Below, piece by piece: positions 55,912 through 64,000 of a DNA stretch of 64,000 nucleotides. Numbering within the stretch: the stretch's first letter is position 1; every line of letters starts with the position of its first letter. The DNA is from Thalassococcus sp. S3. GTDB lineage: Bacteria; Pseudomonadota; Alphaproteobacteria; Rhodobacterales; Rhodobacteraceae. The notes under the pieces were generated by a model. The model did not search any database. It had not been told where the DNA came from and was given only the letters and a program-made list of their open reading frames with translations. The position numbers were made by a program, and so were the translations under genes. The DNA lies in NCBI RefSeq assembly GCF_004216475.1, contig NZ_CP022303.1, forward strand, positions 3,162,001 to 3,226,000. Reading direction: 5' to 3'.

Positions 55912-57318
55912 ATGAGCAAGGACGCAGTTCTTAAGCTGATCAAGGATGAGGACGTCGAATATGTCGACATCCGCTTCACCGATCCGCGTGGTAAGTTGCA
56001 GCACGTGACTGTGATGGCCGATCAGGTCGATGAAGACTTCCTTGAAGAAGGGTTCATGTTCGACGGCTCCTCCATCGCGGGCTGGAAGTCGATCGAAGCA
56101 TCGGACATGAAACTGATGCCGGACACCGAAAGCGTGTACGTGGATCCGTTTTACGCCGAAAAAACGGCGTGTCTGCACTGCTCCATCGTGGAACCCGACA
56201 CCGGTGAGGCTTATGAGCGCGACCCCCGCTCGACCGCGGAAAAGGCAGAAGCCTACCTGAAGGAAAGCGGCATCGGCGACGTGGCCTATTTCGGTCCCGA
56301 AGCGGAATTCTTCCTGTTCGACGATGTTCGTTTCTCGACATCGATCAACAAGGTTGGCTATGAAGTCGACGCCACAGACGCATCCTGGAACACAGACACC
56401 GAATACGAGATGGGCAATATGGGCCATCGTCCGGGCGTCAAGGGTGGCTATTTCCCGGTGAACCCCACCGACGAAAGCCAGGATCTGCGGTCCGAAATGC
56501 TCTCGACCATGAAGCGTCTGGGCATGAAGGTCGACAAGCACCACCACGAAGTGGCCTCGTGCCAGCACGAGCTGGGCCTGATCTTCGACAGCCTGACCAA
56601 ACAGGCCGACGAGCTGCAGAAATACAAGTATGTCATCCACAACGTGGCCCACGCCTACGGCAAATCGGCCACGTTCATGCCCAAGCCCATCGCGGGCGAC
56701 AATGGAACAGGCATGCACTGCAACATGTCGATCTGGAAGGACGGCAAGCCGCTTTTCGCCGGCGACAAATATGCCGATCTGTCGGACGAGGCGCTGTGGT
56801 TCATCGGCGGCATCCTTAAGCACGCCAAGGCGCTCAACGCCTTCACCAACCCCTCGACCAACAGCTACAAGCGTCTGATCCCGGGCTTCGAAGCTCCGGT
56901 TCTGCGCGCCTATTCGGCCCGCAACCGGTCGGGCTGCGTGCGGATCCCGTGGACCGAAAGCCCCAAGGCCAAGCGCGTCGAGGCCCGCTTCCCCGACCCG
57001 TCGGCAAACCCCTATCTCTGCTTTGCCGCGCTGCTGATGGCCGGTCTTGACGGGATCAAGAGCAAGATCGATCCGGGCGAGGCAATGGACAAGAACCTCT
57101 ATGACCTGCCCGCCGAAGAGCTGGCCGGTATCCCGACCGTCTGCGGCAGCCTGCGTGAGGCCATCGAAGAGCTGGAGGCCGACATGGACTTCCTGCTGGC
57201 CGGTGACGTGTTCACCCGCGACCAGATCGAAGGCTATATCGAGCTGAAGATGGAAGAGATCGAAGCCTATGAGCACACGCCCCACCCGATGGAGTTTGCG
57301 CTCTACTACAGCTGCTGA
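55912..57318 (+). CDS. glnA: Glutamine synthetase type I
   Basis: The 468-residue GSI-beta enzyme makes glutamine from glutamate and ammonia with ATP. Visible are [23 protein letters not shown] near residues 47-69, the metal-site [11 protein letters not shown] near 129, GGYFPVNP near 178, [16 protein letters not shown] near 260-275, [10 protein letters not shown] near 340, and the adenylylation Tyr397 in NLYDLPAEE (codon 57100-57102). So it is open to control by GlnE and P-II. A strong terminator follows. Confidence 0.98.
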   Translation: MSKDAVLKLIKDEDVEYVDIRFTDPRGKLQHVTVMADQVDEDFLEEGFMFDGSSIAGWKSIEASDMKLMPDTESVYVDPFYAEKTACLHCSIVEPDTGEAYERDPRSTAEKAEAYLKESGIGDVAYFGPEAEFFLFDDVRFSTSINKVGYEVDATDASWNTDTEYEMGNMGHRPGVKGGYFPVNPTDESQDLRSEMLSTMKRLGMKVDKHHHEVASCQHELGLIFDSLTKQADELQKYKYVIHNVAHAYGKSATFMPKPIAGDNGTGMHCNMSIWKDGKPLFAGDKYADLSDEALWFIGGILKHAKALNAFTNPSTNSYKRLIPGFEAPVLRAYSARNRSGCVRIPWTESPKAKRVEARFPDPSANPYLCFAALLMAGLDGIKSKIDPGEAMDKNLYDLPAEELAGIPTVCGSLREAIEELEADMDFLLAGDVFTRDQIEGYIELKMEEIEAYEHTPHPMEFALYYSC

Positions 57319-57344
57319 TCTTACGCATCACATTGTCGATTGCG

Positions 57345-57376
57345 AACGGGCGCCCTTTCAGGCGCCCGTTTTTTAT
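57345..57376 (+). terminator. Rho-independent terminator after glnA
   Basis: Perfect 10-base stem AACGGGCGCC / GGCGCCCGTT with a 6-base loop, followed by a run of T. It ends the glnBA transcript. Confidence 0.95.
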
Positions 57377-57472
57377 TGATCGGCAAGCAGTTGCGCCCCG
57401 CCATCAGACAGGCTTTGCGGCACCGGTCACACCGGTTAGACTACTTGCAAAACAATGAAGGCAACGAGCAGC

Positions 57473-58612
57473 ATGATCCTGACAAGACGTAACTTCACCC
57501 TTGGCTGTGCCGCCCTGGGGTTGAGCGCCTGTGGTGGAACGGGCGCGATCGTGTCCCCTGCCCCTCAAACCGGCTTGCCCGCCGACCTGCGCCCGGTGCC
57601 GAATGCCGGTTACGATGCTTGGGTGGCGGCTTTCAGGCCCCGCGCGCGGGCACAGGGTGTCTCCGACGCGACGCTCAACACGGGCTTTCGCGGCGCCGGG
57701 TATCTGCCGGGCGTGATCGAACGGGACCGCAATCAGGTCGAGTTTCGCCGCACGCTCGAAGACTATCTGTCCATCGCAGCCTCCGACGAGCGGGTCACGA
57801 AAGGGCGTGCCGCGCTCAACCGCCATCGTAGCACCCTCAACGCGCTTGAGAGCCGGTATGGGGTGGATGCCGAGATCATCACGGCGATCTGGGGACTGGA
57901 GAGCTTTTACGGAGAACGGCGGGGCAATGTCCCGGTGATTTCCGCAACCTCCACCCTTGCATATGACGGGCGGCGGGGCAGCTTCTTTGAAAAGCAACTC
58001 GTTTCAGCCCTGAAGATCCTGCAAAACGGCGACATCACGGCCAGCCGCCTGACCGGAAGTTGGGCCGGCGCGATGGGGCATACGCAGTTCATTCCAACCT
58101 CTTACGACACGTTCGCCGTCGACTTCGACGGGGACGGACGTCGGGATATCTGGTCAGATGATCCAACGGATGCGCTGGCCTCAGCCGCGGCATATCTGTC
58201 GCGCAATGGATGGAGCCGCGGCACACGCTGGGGTGCCGAAGTCAGCAGCGGCGCGGCAGAGGGCCGTGTCATCCAACCTCAGCCGGGCGGGCCGAGATTC
58301 GCGGTGACGCGCAATTTCAACGTGATCAAACGCTACAACAACTCAGACTCCTACGCGATCGGTGTGGGCCACCTGGCCGACCGCATCGGCGGAGCGGGCC
58401 CCCTGCGCGGGAGCTTTCCGCCGGATGAATTCGGGCTGACCAAACGTGATCGCATCGCACTGCAGGAACGGCTGACCTCTCGTGGCTTTGACACAGGCGG
58501 CAGCGATGGCGTGATCGGGCCCAAGACCCGGGAGGCAATCAGTGCCTATCAGGCAAGCCGGGGCCTGCCAGCGACGGGCGATCCGTCGGTTGAGTTGCTG
58601 CGCAGTCTTTGA
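57473..58612 (+). CDS. Lytic murein transglycosylase B with peptidoglycan-binding domain
   Basis: About 379 residues with the signal MILTRRNFTLGCAALGLSAC, a twin-arginine-like and lipobox-like leader. The SLT_2/MltB domain runs about 40-310: WGLESFYGE with the catalytic Glu, SWAGAMGHTQFIPTSYDTFAVDFDGDGRRDIW, and AAAYLSRNGW. A PG_binding_1 domain closes the protein (about 320-378: LTSRGFDTGGSDGVIGPKTREAISAYQ). It cuts the glycan strands of peptidoglycan to anhydro-muropeptides. ATG 57455 is an alternative start six codons earlier. Confidence 0.92.
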   Translation: MILTRRNFTLGCAALGLSACGGTGAIVSPAPQTGLPADLRPVPNAGYDAWVAAFRPRARAQGVSDATLNTGFRGAGYLPGVIERDRNQVEFRRTLEDYLSIAASDERVTKGRAALNRHRSTLNALESRYGVDAEIITAIWGLESFYGERRGNVPVISATSTLAYDGRRGSFFEKQLVSALKILQNGDITASRLTGSWAGAMGHTQFIPTSYDTFAVDFDGDGRRDIWSDDPTDALASAAAYLSRNGWSRGTRWGAEVSSGAAEGRVIQPQPGGPRFAVTRNFNVIKRYNNSDSYAIGVGHLADRIGGAGPLRGSFPPDEFGLTKRDRIALQERLTSRGFDTGGSDGVIGPKTREAISAYQASRGLPATGDPSVELLRSL

Positions 58613-58705
58613 GCGCACTCGCACTGGCGTGCAGGGCCCCCGGTATCAGGCCGCGTGCAGTTGACAAGACAGGCGCGCCGATCCTGACCGAACGCCCCCG
58701 CGGCC

Positions 58706-59488
58706 TCATCCCTTCCAGATAGTATTTTCCCGCGTCATTGGGTCGTAGATCGTCATACCTGGTGTGATCTCCGGCCAGTCGGCCCGCAACTCCAGATCCT
58801 GGATGTAGGAGGGAGATCTCATGAAGCCGAGATAGGGATCGTATCTCAGATCGAGCACCATCAACTCGTCTACCGGAACAAAATAGAGACCGACCAAGTC
58901 AGCTTGCTCCAGCAGGTCTTTGACCTCAGCGGCAACAAAAAGAGGGCGCGGAACGTAGGGCAGGTCATTTGCATGGAAAAGACGCGGCAGGTCGCTTTGC
59001 AGCACCAAATGATCGCAGGATTTCACCTGTCCGTTGTCCTGAAACCGCGTTCCCCCCGCGCGGGACGGCTCGGGCGGGCGCGCTTTCAAGGTGTCGATAT
59101 CGAGGCAAGGCAGCTCTGTCGTAAACTCGACTAAGCAAAGCTCTCCGACCGTTTCGGTCGCCTGTTTGTGTTTCACGGTGACAGGTGTGGATCGAAAGTG
59201 ATCCGGCGCGCAGTCCTGAAAGATCTGGTGCAGCGCGGGACTGACGAGAAACCCTTCGGCACCGGGATAAAAGTCCGGCAGCTTCTGCTTTCGCCGCAGG
59301 TGGAAATAGATCCGATCCGCATAGTCCACCGCCCCGCGCTGGTTCGGCGATTTATACATCCACTGATCGGTATTTTCCTTGGTCTTGCCGCATTCCGTCG
59401 AAAGGAAACCATCAAGGGAATAAGGCGCGCCGGTCTGACCGTCTGTATCATATCGAAGAAGAAAGAAATTGGGGTCTTCGGCCATCAT
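58706..59488 (-). CDS. Putative immunity protein of the RHS nuclease toxin
   Basis: A 260-residue cytoplasmic protein without a signal peptide, starting MMAEDPNFFLLRYDTDGQTGAP. Its ATG directly follows the RHS toxin stop codon (TGA-ATG), so the two are translated together. That position fits a cognate immunity protein. The pattern, with PDFYPGAEGFLVSPALHQIFQD in the first half, reminds me of the Imm11/DUF1629 group, but I am not sure. It should bind the C-terminal AHH nuclease domain and block it. Confidence 0.65.
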   Translation of the reverse strand: MMAEDPNFFLLRYDTDGQTGAPYSLDGFLSTECGKTKENTDQWMYKSPNQRGAVDYADRIYFHLRRKQKLPDFYPGAEGFLVSPALHQIFQDCAPDHFRSTPVTVKHKQATETVGELCLVEFTTELPCLDIDTLKARPPEPSRAGGTRFQDNGQVKSCDHLVLQSDLPRLFHANDLPYVPRPLFVAAEVKDLLEQADLVGLYFVPVDELMVLDLRYDPYLGFMRSPSYIQDLELRADWPEITPGMTIYDPMTRENTIWKG

Positions 59489-62400
59489 TCACCACGCCTC
59501 GTTTACTGTCGCACCTGGCCTGGTCATGCCCCGTGCCGCGATTTCACCGCGATACCGCGCCTGAAGCGCGATCACGCTTGCCCTGGCCCGCGCATTCGCA
59601 TTGCATCGGGTTCGGGTGTTCTGGCTTCTGCGATCCGATTCCCATTGACGCCGGATCGCATCCAGATCCCGTTCAACCGCATTGGAATACCGCGGATGCG
59701 GCCCCCTGTGACGCAGGGATTGAAGCCGCTGTGCATCTTGTAAACCGGTTGGCAAGGGCACCCCGTTCTGTGCGTTGTGTAAGTTCAATCCAAGCGTGTT
59801 CATCATGCGCAGATTGGCCGGTCGATTCCAGACGGCAATTGGAATGATATGGTGTGCCTGCCAGGGTACGTTCAAACCGGTCAAAGCGCCCCGCAGAGGG
59901 TTAAGCCCCAACGGATCAATCGCGGTCAGCGCGCAATCAACATAGCCAACGCTGCGCAAACCGCCCAAAAGGCCAGACGGGTCCACGCTCAGATACTGGC
60001 CCAAAAGCGGATCATAATACCGGAAGCGATTGTAATGCAGTCCGGTTTCGTCATCGTGCCACTGGCCGGGAAAGCGGATCGGACAGAGGCTGCTGTCGCC
60101 CCAGATGCCCCGCTCTTTTCCCCAAAGCCGATAGGAGGCCGACCACAACAACGCGCCCTCCGCATCAACGATTTCGCGCGGGGTGCCAAGGTGATCCGTG
60201 ACGACATGGCCCAGCGTCTCTGCCTCACGCAGCAGCGGAATGAAGGTGCCCGGCTCGAAATGCCAATGAACTGGCATCGCATCGTCTGACGCTTCGACTG
60301 CGATGACGTCTCCGTCCCACAAAAAGCGGGTGACGCTCTCGCCAGAGCGTTTTTCGATCCGGCGACCGAGTGGATCGTAGGTGTATTCCCATCTCGCACC
60401 TTCGGGTGTGACGCAGGCCACCATGCGATCAAAGGCATCCCATTCGAATGTCCAGCTTTGCGGACGAAACCCGTTGCGCGAAAGACTGCGCTGGATCACC
60501 CGCCCCGCGCTGTCGTAGCGCAGCGTGACACGCTCTCCGCCAAGTCCTGCGGCCTCTTCGGTGCGTCCGCCCGGAGCGGCACGCCAGGATGAAAGCGGCC
60601 GCCCAAGCGGCATTTGCGGCAGCGCAAGATTTGCAGCCTCGACATCCAGAGTGGCCTTGTACGAAAAGCGCTCAATTTCAAGTGTTTCCGCCGGAAAACC
60701 TGGCACGTCGCTTGGTACTGGCCTGCCCAAACGCAGACCCGCCTCTCCGCTATCTCCATGACGCGCGCGGGTCACTTGCCCATTGGCATCGCTTTCATAT
60801 TCGCTGCTGCCCCAAAGCGGGTCCGAGATGCGGCTTGGGGCCTCTTTGCGGCTCCAGGTGTATTCCCGCGCAAATCCCTCCGGTCCATGGGCGATTTGGC
60901 GAACAAGCTGACCCAGATCGTCGAAGTCCTGTGACAATTCATAGCCATTTGCCCCTTGATGACGGACAGGTCGATCAAGGCTGTCGCGCCCGATGGTAAG
61001 CAGATCCGCACCGTTGACACGCAGCCCGGTAAGCTGCCCTGTCGGGCTGTAGGTATATTCGGTGTGTTTGTCCGCGATCCGTCTTTCGATGACGTTGCCG
61101 CAACAATCATAGCCCCGCTCGATCCGCTGACCGTTCTGAACCTCGGCGATCTGGTTTCCGAGCGCGTCATATTCCATCTCGATCACGGCGCCGGGGCCGG
61201 TTGCCCGGCACATCATACCGCGCGCATCATATTCGAAACGCTCTTCAAGAGGGGCGGATCCGTCTCCGGCCTCCGCGATACGCGCGATCATCTGATCGGC
61301 AGCATCCCATTCATACCGGATCGTTCGGCCATCGGGAAAATGGGTGACCACGAGCCGATCCGCCGCGTCATATTCATAGCGCAGCTCGAACCCTGCGAAA
61401 TCAATCTCCCGAACAATGCGCCCCGCGGCGTCACGTTCGAATTGCCAGACCTCGCCCGCCTGGTTGATGACCCGGTCCAGCTCTAGCTGATCGGTATAAA
61501 GCAACCGGATTGTTCCGCCTTTCGGGTCCGTCATCTCGATCAAGTTATCGAATGCGTCGTGCTGAAACCGTCTGACGTGCCCGTCCCGGTCCACGGTTTC
61601 AACGGTCCGCCCGTCCCCGTCTCCCCGCAAGATCGAAACCGTGCCATCCGCACGGATCGTGCGGGCAGGCGTCCAGAAATCAAGACCTGGCTGATCCTTG
61701 AACTCAAAGCGGGTTGTGGCACCATGGTCGTCCGTCATCGACGTCACGCGGCCCCAGGCATCGCGTGTGTAAGTTGTCTCACGCCCGTTGAAGTCGATCT
61801 CGGAAACGGGCCGAAACATCTCGTCGTAGGTGATGGTGCGGATCATGCCGTCGTGACGGCACACGCCCGTGACCTGCCCCTGATCAGAGACTTTGAGATC
61901 GGTGACATGACCAAGCGGATCTCGCGCCGAAACCAGATTGCCGCGCGCGTCGTAGTCGTATTCCCATGACCCTCCGGCGGGATCGATCAGGACATCCAGC
62001 GCGCCGGTATCCGTCCAGCCCACATAGGTGAAGCGATCCAGCGGATCACGCACGGATTTGAGGTTTCCATCGGCGTCATAGCGATACTCGATCCTGTGAC
62101 CTAGCGGATCAATCTCGGCACTCACGAAGCCTTCTGCGTTCTCCTCGTACCGACGCACATGGCCAAGCGCGTTTTCCTCAGCTGTGATGTTATCGTTTTC
62201 ATTGTAGTGAAACGTCTGGGCCCGGGACGGGTCACCAGCGGGCATATAAATCGTCTTGCGCGCCTCTGCATCATAGCGCACCTGATCCTTGTCGTAAGGT
62301 CCCGATGTCTCTGACCCCAACCGCCGCCCCTCTTCATCCAGCGTGTAACGGGCCGAATAGGAGCCATTGCGCTCAAGACCGACGATCCTGTTCTGATCGT

Positions 62401-63727
62401 CATAGACAAAGCGGTGATGCTCGCCATAAAGACAGCGGGCATCGGTCATGTTCTGGCGTTCGTCATAGTGCCATTCGAAAAGGCGTTTGCGATCCCCATC
62501 GGAGGCGAGAAGATCTGCGGCTGTCCGCAACCCGTCTTCGTATGTGAAGGCCACGCTCAGCCGTTCGGGCATGTCGATGCGGTCAAGCTGACCTGCCGCA
62601 TCGCGATGGAGGTGAAGCGTGTTGTCGTTGCCATCATATATTCGGCTGATGCGCCAGACCCCGTCACTCCCCTTGTCAAAATGATGAAAATGCGGCCCGT
62701 CGCGAAGTAAAAGCGCCCTCGCCCGCACCTGCATGAGCTTGAGCGGACGCACGGTGTTTCCCTCGACCCAGCCATCGGGAATGGGAGTGGGTGCGGGAAA
62801 GGACACACGATAACCATCGTCGTCCAGCAGATCGAAACCGCCGGTCCGATTGCGTCGGATCTCGGCGTCATAAGGCGCGATCCTGTTGGATCCATGGGAC
62901 GAGACATGATCGATGTCGGACCAATAGACCGATTGCAGCGACAATTCGATCAGTCCAGGGATCACAAAGTGCGGGTCTTCGTGATTGCCCACCCCGGTGG
63001 GGAGCATGAAGGGATTGCTCCCTCGCCGGCAATTGCGCCGCTCGTTCCTTCTGCTGCGGCGCGAATTGACGCGCGCGGTCCGGTTTCCGCGGGTCAACCC
63101 CCTCGCTCCGCGACGCAAGCCCGCGCGCGCCCCGCGTTCCGCAATCTCCCGAACCACCCGGCGAATGACAACCCTGCGCGGGTCCCACTGCAGAATCCAG
63201 TCAGCGGGACCTAGGATGTTGTAGTAGAACCAATGGTCATTCTCGACTTGCTCAACCAGGTTCTCGTTGAACTCTGTATAAACCCCCATCTGCTGGTTGA
63301 AGATCTCGGCATGTGCCGGGTTGGTCGGATCCATTTGCATCTGGTCCGCCCATTCCCGAAAGTCCCGAACCTCCCATTGCCCGGTCCCGCTTTCGTAAGG
63401 GTTGAACGCGCCTCCGTATTCTGCGTCGATGACCGACAGGTCGATGCGGGCAGCGTTCAGATCCGACTGGATCAGATCCCGCATCACGGGGTCCGTTTCA
63501 GCCGCCAGCTCCGCTTCGAGTTCGGCGACTTCATCTTCCAGCGCCTCCTTCTCATCCTCCCAACGCTCCTGGTAGTCGTCAAAGGCCGTGATCCAGTCCG
63601 CCAGGGTCTCCGGTCCGCCCGCACCCGTGGCGGTACGACCGGTTGCATTGGCGTCGTGTTCGCTGTCCGGCGTCCCGCCATCGCGAACCGTCACGTCTTC
63701 GTCGTTGGGGCTTTCTCCGTCGTGCAT
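59489..63727 (-). CDS. RHS-repeat polymorphic toxin with C-terminal AHH nuclease domain
   Basis: The 1412-residue protein has an acidic N-terminus with a predicted coiled coil (about 45-85), an Arg-rich stretch (about 185-235), an RHS-associated start domain (SNPFMLPTGVGNHEDPHFVIPGLIELSLQSVYWSD, near 237-271), and then a long series of YD repeats (YDADGNLKSVRDPLDRFTYV, YDARGNLVSARDPLGHV and many more) that form the toxin shell. The core ends with YDPLLGQYLSVDPSGLLGGLRSVGYVDCALTAIDPLGLN near 1240-1275. The tip has QAHHIIPIAVW at about 1290-1300 and HRGPHPRYSNAV near 1340, the AHH type of HNH/Endonuclease VII fold nuclease. A PAAR-like gene precedes it by six bases; the immunity gene follows. 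Delivery by type VI secretion is inferred. Confidence 0.93.
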   Translation of the reverse strand: MHDGESPNDEDVTVRDGGTPDSEHDANATGRTATGAGGPETLADWITAFDDYQERWEDEKEALEDEVAELEAELAAETDPVMRDLIQSDLNAARIDLSVIDAEYGGAFNPYESGTGQWEVRDFREWADQMQMDPTNPAHAEIFNQQMGVYTEFNENLVEQVENDHWFYYNILGPADWILQWDPRRVVIRRVVREIAERGARAGLRRGARGLTRGNRTARVNSRRSRRNERRNCRRGSNPFMLPTGVGNHEDPHFVIPGLIELSLQSVYWSDIDHVSSHGSNRIAPYDAEIRRNRTGGFDLLDDDGYRVSFPAPTPIPDGWVEGNTVRPLKLMQVRARALLLRDGPHFHHFDKGSDGVWRISRIYDGNDNTLHLHRDAAGQLDRIDMPERLSVAFTYEDGLRTAADLLASDGDRKRLFEWHYDERQNMTDARCLYGEHHRFVYDDQNRIVGLERNGSYSARYTLDEEGRRLGSETSGPYDKDQVRYDAEARKTIYMPAGDPSRAQTFHYNENDNITAEENALGHVRRYEENAEGFVSAEIDPLGHRIEYRYDADGNLKSVRDPLDRFTYVGWTDTGALDVLIDPAGGSWEYDYDARGNLVSARDPLGHVTDLKVSDQGQVTGVCRHDGMIRTITYDEMFRPVSEIDFNGRETTYTRDAWGRVTSMTDDHGATTRFEFKDQPGLDFWTPARTIRADGTVSILRGDGDGRTVETVDRDGHVRRFQHDAFDNLIEMTDPKGGTIRLLYTDQLELDRVINQAGEVWQFERDAAGRIVREIDFAGFELRYEYDAADRLVVTHFPDGRTIRYEWDAADQMIARIAEAGDGSAPLEERFEYDARGMMCRATGPGAVIEMEYDALGNQIAEVQNGQRIERGYDCCGNVIERRIADKHTEYTYSPTGQLTGLRVNGADLLTIGRDSLDRPVRHQGANGYELSQDFDDLGQLVRQIAHGPEGFAREYTWSRKEAPSRISDPLWGSSEYESDANGQVTRARHGDSGEAGLRLGRPVPSDVPGFPAETLEIERFSYKATLDVEAANLALPQMPLGRPLSSWRAAPGGRTEEAAGLGGERVTLRYDSAGRVIQRSLSRNGFRPQSWTFEWDAFDRMVACVTPEGARWEYTYDPLGRRIEKRSGESVTRFLWDGDVIAVEASDDAMPVHWHFEPGTFIPLLREAETLGHVVTDHLGTPREIVDAEGALLWSASYRLWGKERGIWGDSSLCPIRFPGQWHDDETGLHYNRFRYYDPLLGQYLSVDPSGLLGGLRSVGYVDCALTAIDPLGLNPLRGALTGLNVPWQAHHIIPIAVWNRPANLRMMNTLGLNLHNAQNGVPLPTGLQDAQRLQSLRHRGPHPRYSNAVERDLDAIRRQWESDRRSQNTRTRCNANARARASVIALQARYRGEIAARGMTRPGATVNEAW

Positions 63728-63733
63728 GCTGGA

Positions 63734-64000
63734 TCAGACGTGACCGATGGTTTTCGAAGACTTTGATCTGCGCGGCTCTTGCGGTTGGGGATCTGGATGG
63801 TTGATCCAGGCCGGATCGGCATCGCGCACCACCGCGAACCCTTCACTAAATACCGTGGGGGCGGCAGATTTCGCGTGCGCATATCCTTTGTAGCCGGCCA
63901 CCTTGGCGCCCTTTTTCACGCCCGGTTCATGGCCGGTGACCGATTGCGTTCTGGAATTCAGCTGGAAATCCGGGTTCGAATTGTCACGAACGGATTTGGA
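63734..64000 (-). CDS. PAAR-like (DUF4150) domain protein, 5' end outside window
   Basis: The last 88 residues of a protein that continues beyond the window. The visible part (SVRDNSNPDFQLNSRTQSVTGHEPGVKKGAKVAGYKG, then FSEGFAVVRDADPAWINHPDPQP) looks like the C-terminal half of a DUF4150/PAAR-like domain, with the S-x-G-x-E-x-G turn. PAAR-like proteins cap the VgrG spike of type VI secretion and carry effectors. It lies six bases before the RHS gene on the same strand, which supports this role. Confidence 0.7.
   Translation of the reverse strand, partial: SKSVRDNSNPDFQLNSRTQSVTGHEPGVKKGAKVAGYKGYAHAKSAAPTVFSEGFAVVRDADPAWINHPDPQPQEPRRSKSSKTIGHV

Overview
The window is high-GC DNA (about 60% by eye) that reads like a chromosome of an alphaproteobacterium in the Rhodobacterales/Roseobacter group. 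Supporting signs are an aerobic CO dehydrogenase cluster, a glnB-glnA pair, many Dpp-type peptide uptake genes, FCD-type GntR regulators, an AztD-like zinc chaperone and a Hint-domain protein. The group assignment is inferred from gene content, not from a marker gene.

Left end (1-5.4 kb): a zinc-handling locus. It holds the 3' part of a COG0523 GTPase and an AztD-like periplasmic propeller. After a 0.7 kb gap comes an AT-richer, probably acquired three-gene operon: a nicotianamine-synthase-like enzyme, an MFS exporter and an FcoT-like hotdog thioesterase. This looks like an undescribed opine-type metallophore pathway. From 5.6 to 9 kb there is a GntR regulator, an aminotransferase broken by a third copy of an 8-bp repeat, and a GNAT enzyme. 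From 9.3 to 19.7 kb there is a BCCT transporter followed by an unusual two-domain membrane-anchored binding protein and a Usp protein, then an RND efflux pair and an exported phosphoesterase.

Middle (19.9-38.9 kb): two adjacent plus-strand operons for peptide import and hydrolysis, separated by a GntR gene and a divergent IclR gene. The first has two ATPases, a binding protein, two permeases, a gamma-glutamyltransferase-like Ntn hydrolase and a DUF1028 protein. The second has an M81 (MlrC-like) peptidase, a binding protein, two permeases, a double ATPase and two M20 peptidases.

39.2-48.3 kb (minus strand): coxC-coxMSL-coxDEF-mobA-like-coxG, a complete form I molybdenum-copper CO dehydrogenase cluster. 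CoxL has Cys388 and Glu763 at the same positions as the characterised enzyme. A 21-bp-spaced direct repeat upstream of coxM is a good candidate binding site for the MHYT-LytTR regulator CoxC.

48.4-53 kb: a decayed segment with transposase remnants, a truncated LuxR-type regulator, broken peptide permease genes and a long perfect inverted repeat. Among these are an intact iota-carbonic-anhydrase-like gene, a VOC protein, a DMT transporter and tRNA-Leu(UAG). 53.2-58.6 kb holds housekeeping genes: a Hint protein, the NAD(P)HX repair enzymes as two separate genes, glnB, glnA with a terminator, and a lytic transglycosylase. The right end (58.7-64 kb, minus strand) is a PAAR-like / RHS-AHH nuclease / immunity set of the type VI secretion effector kind.
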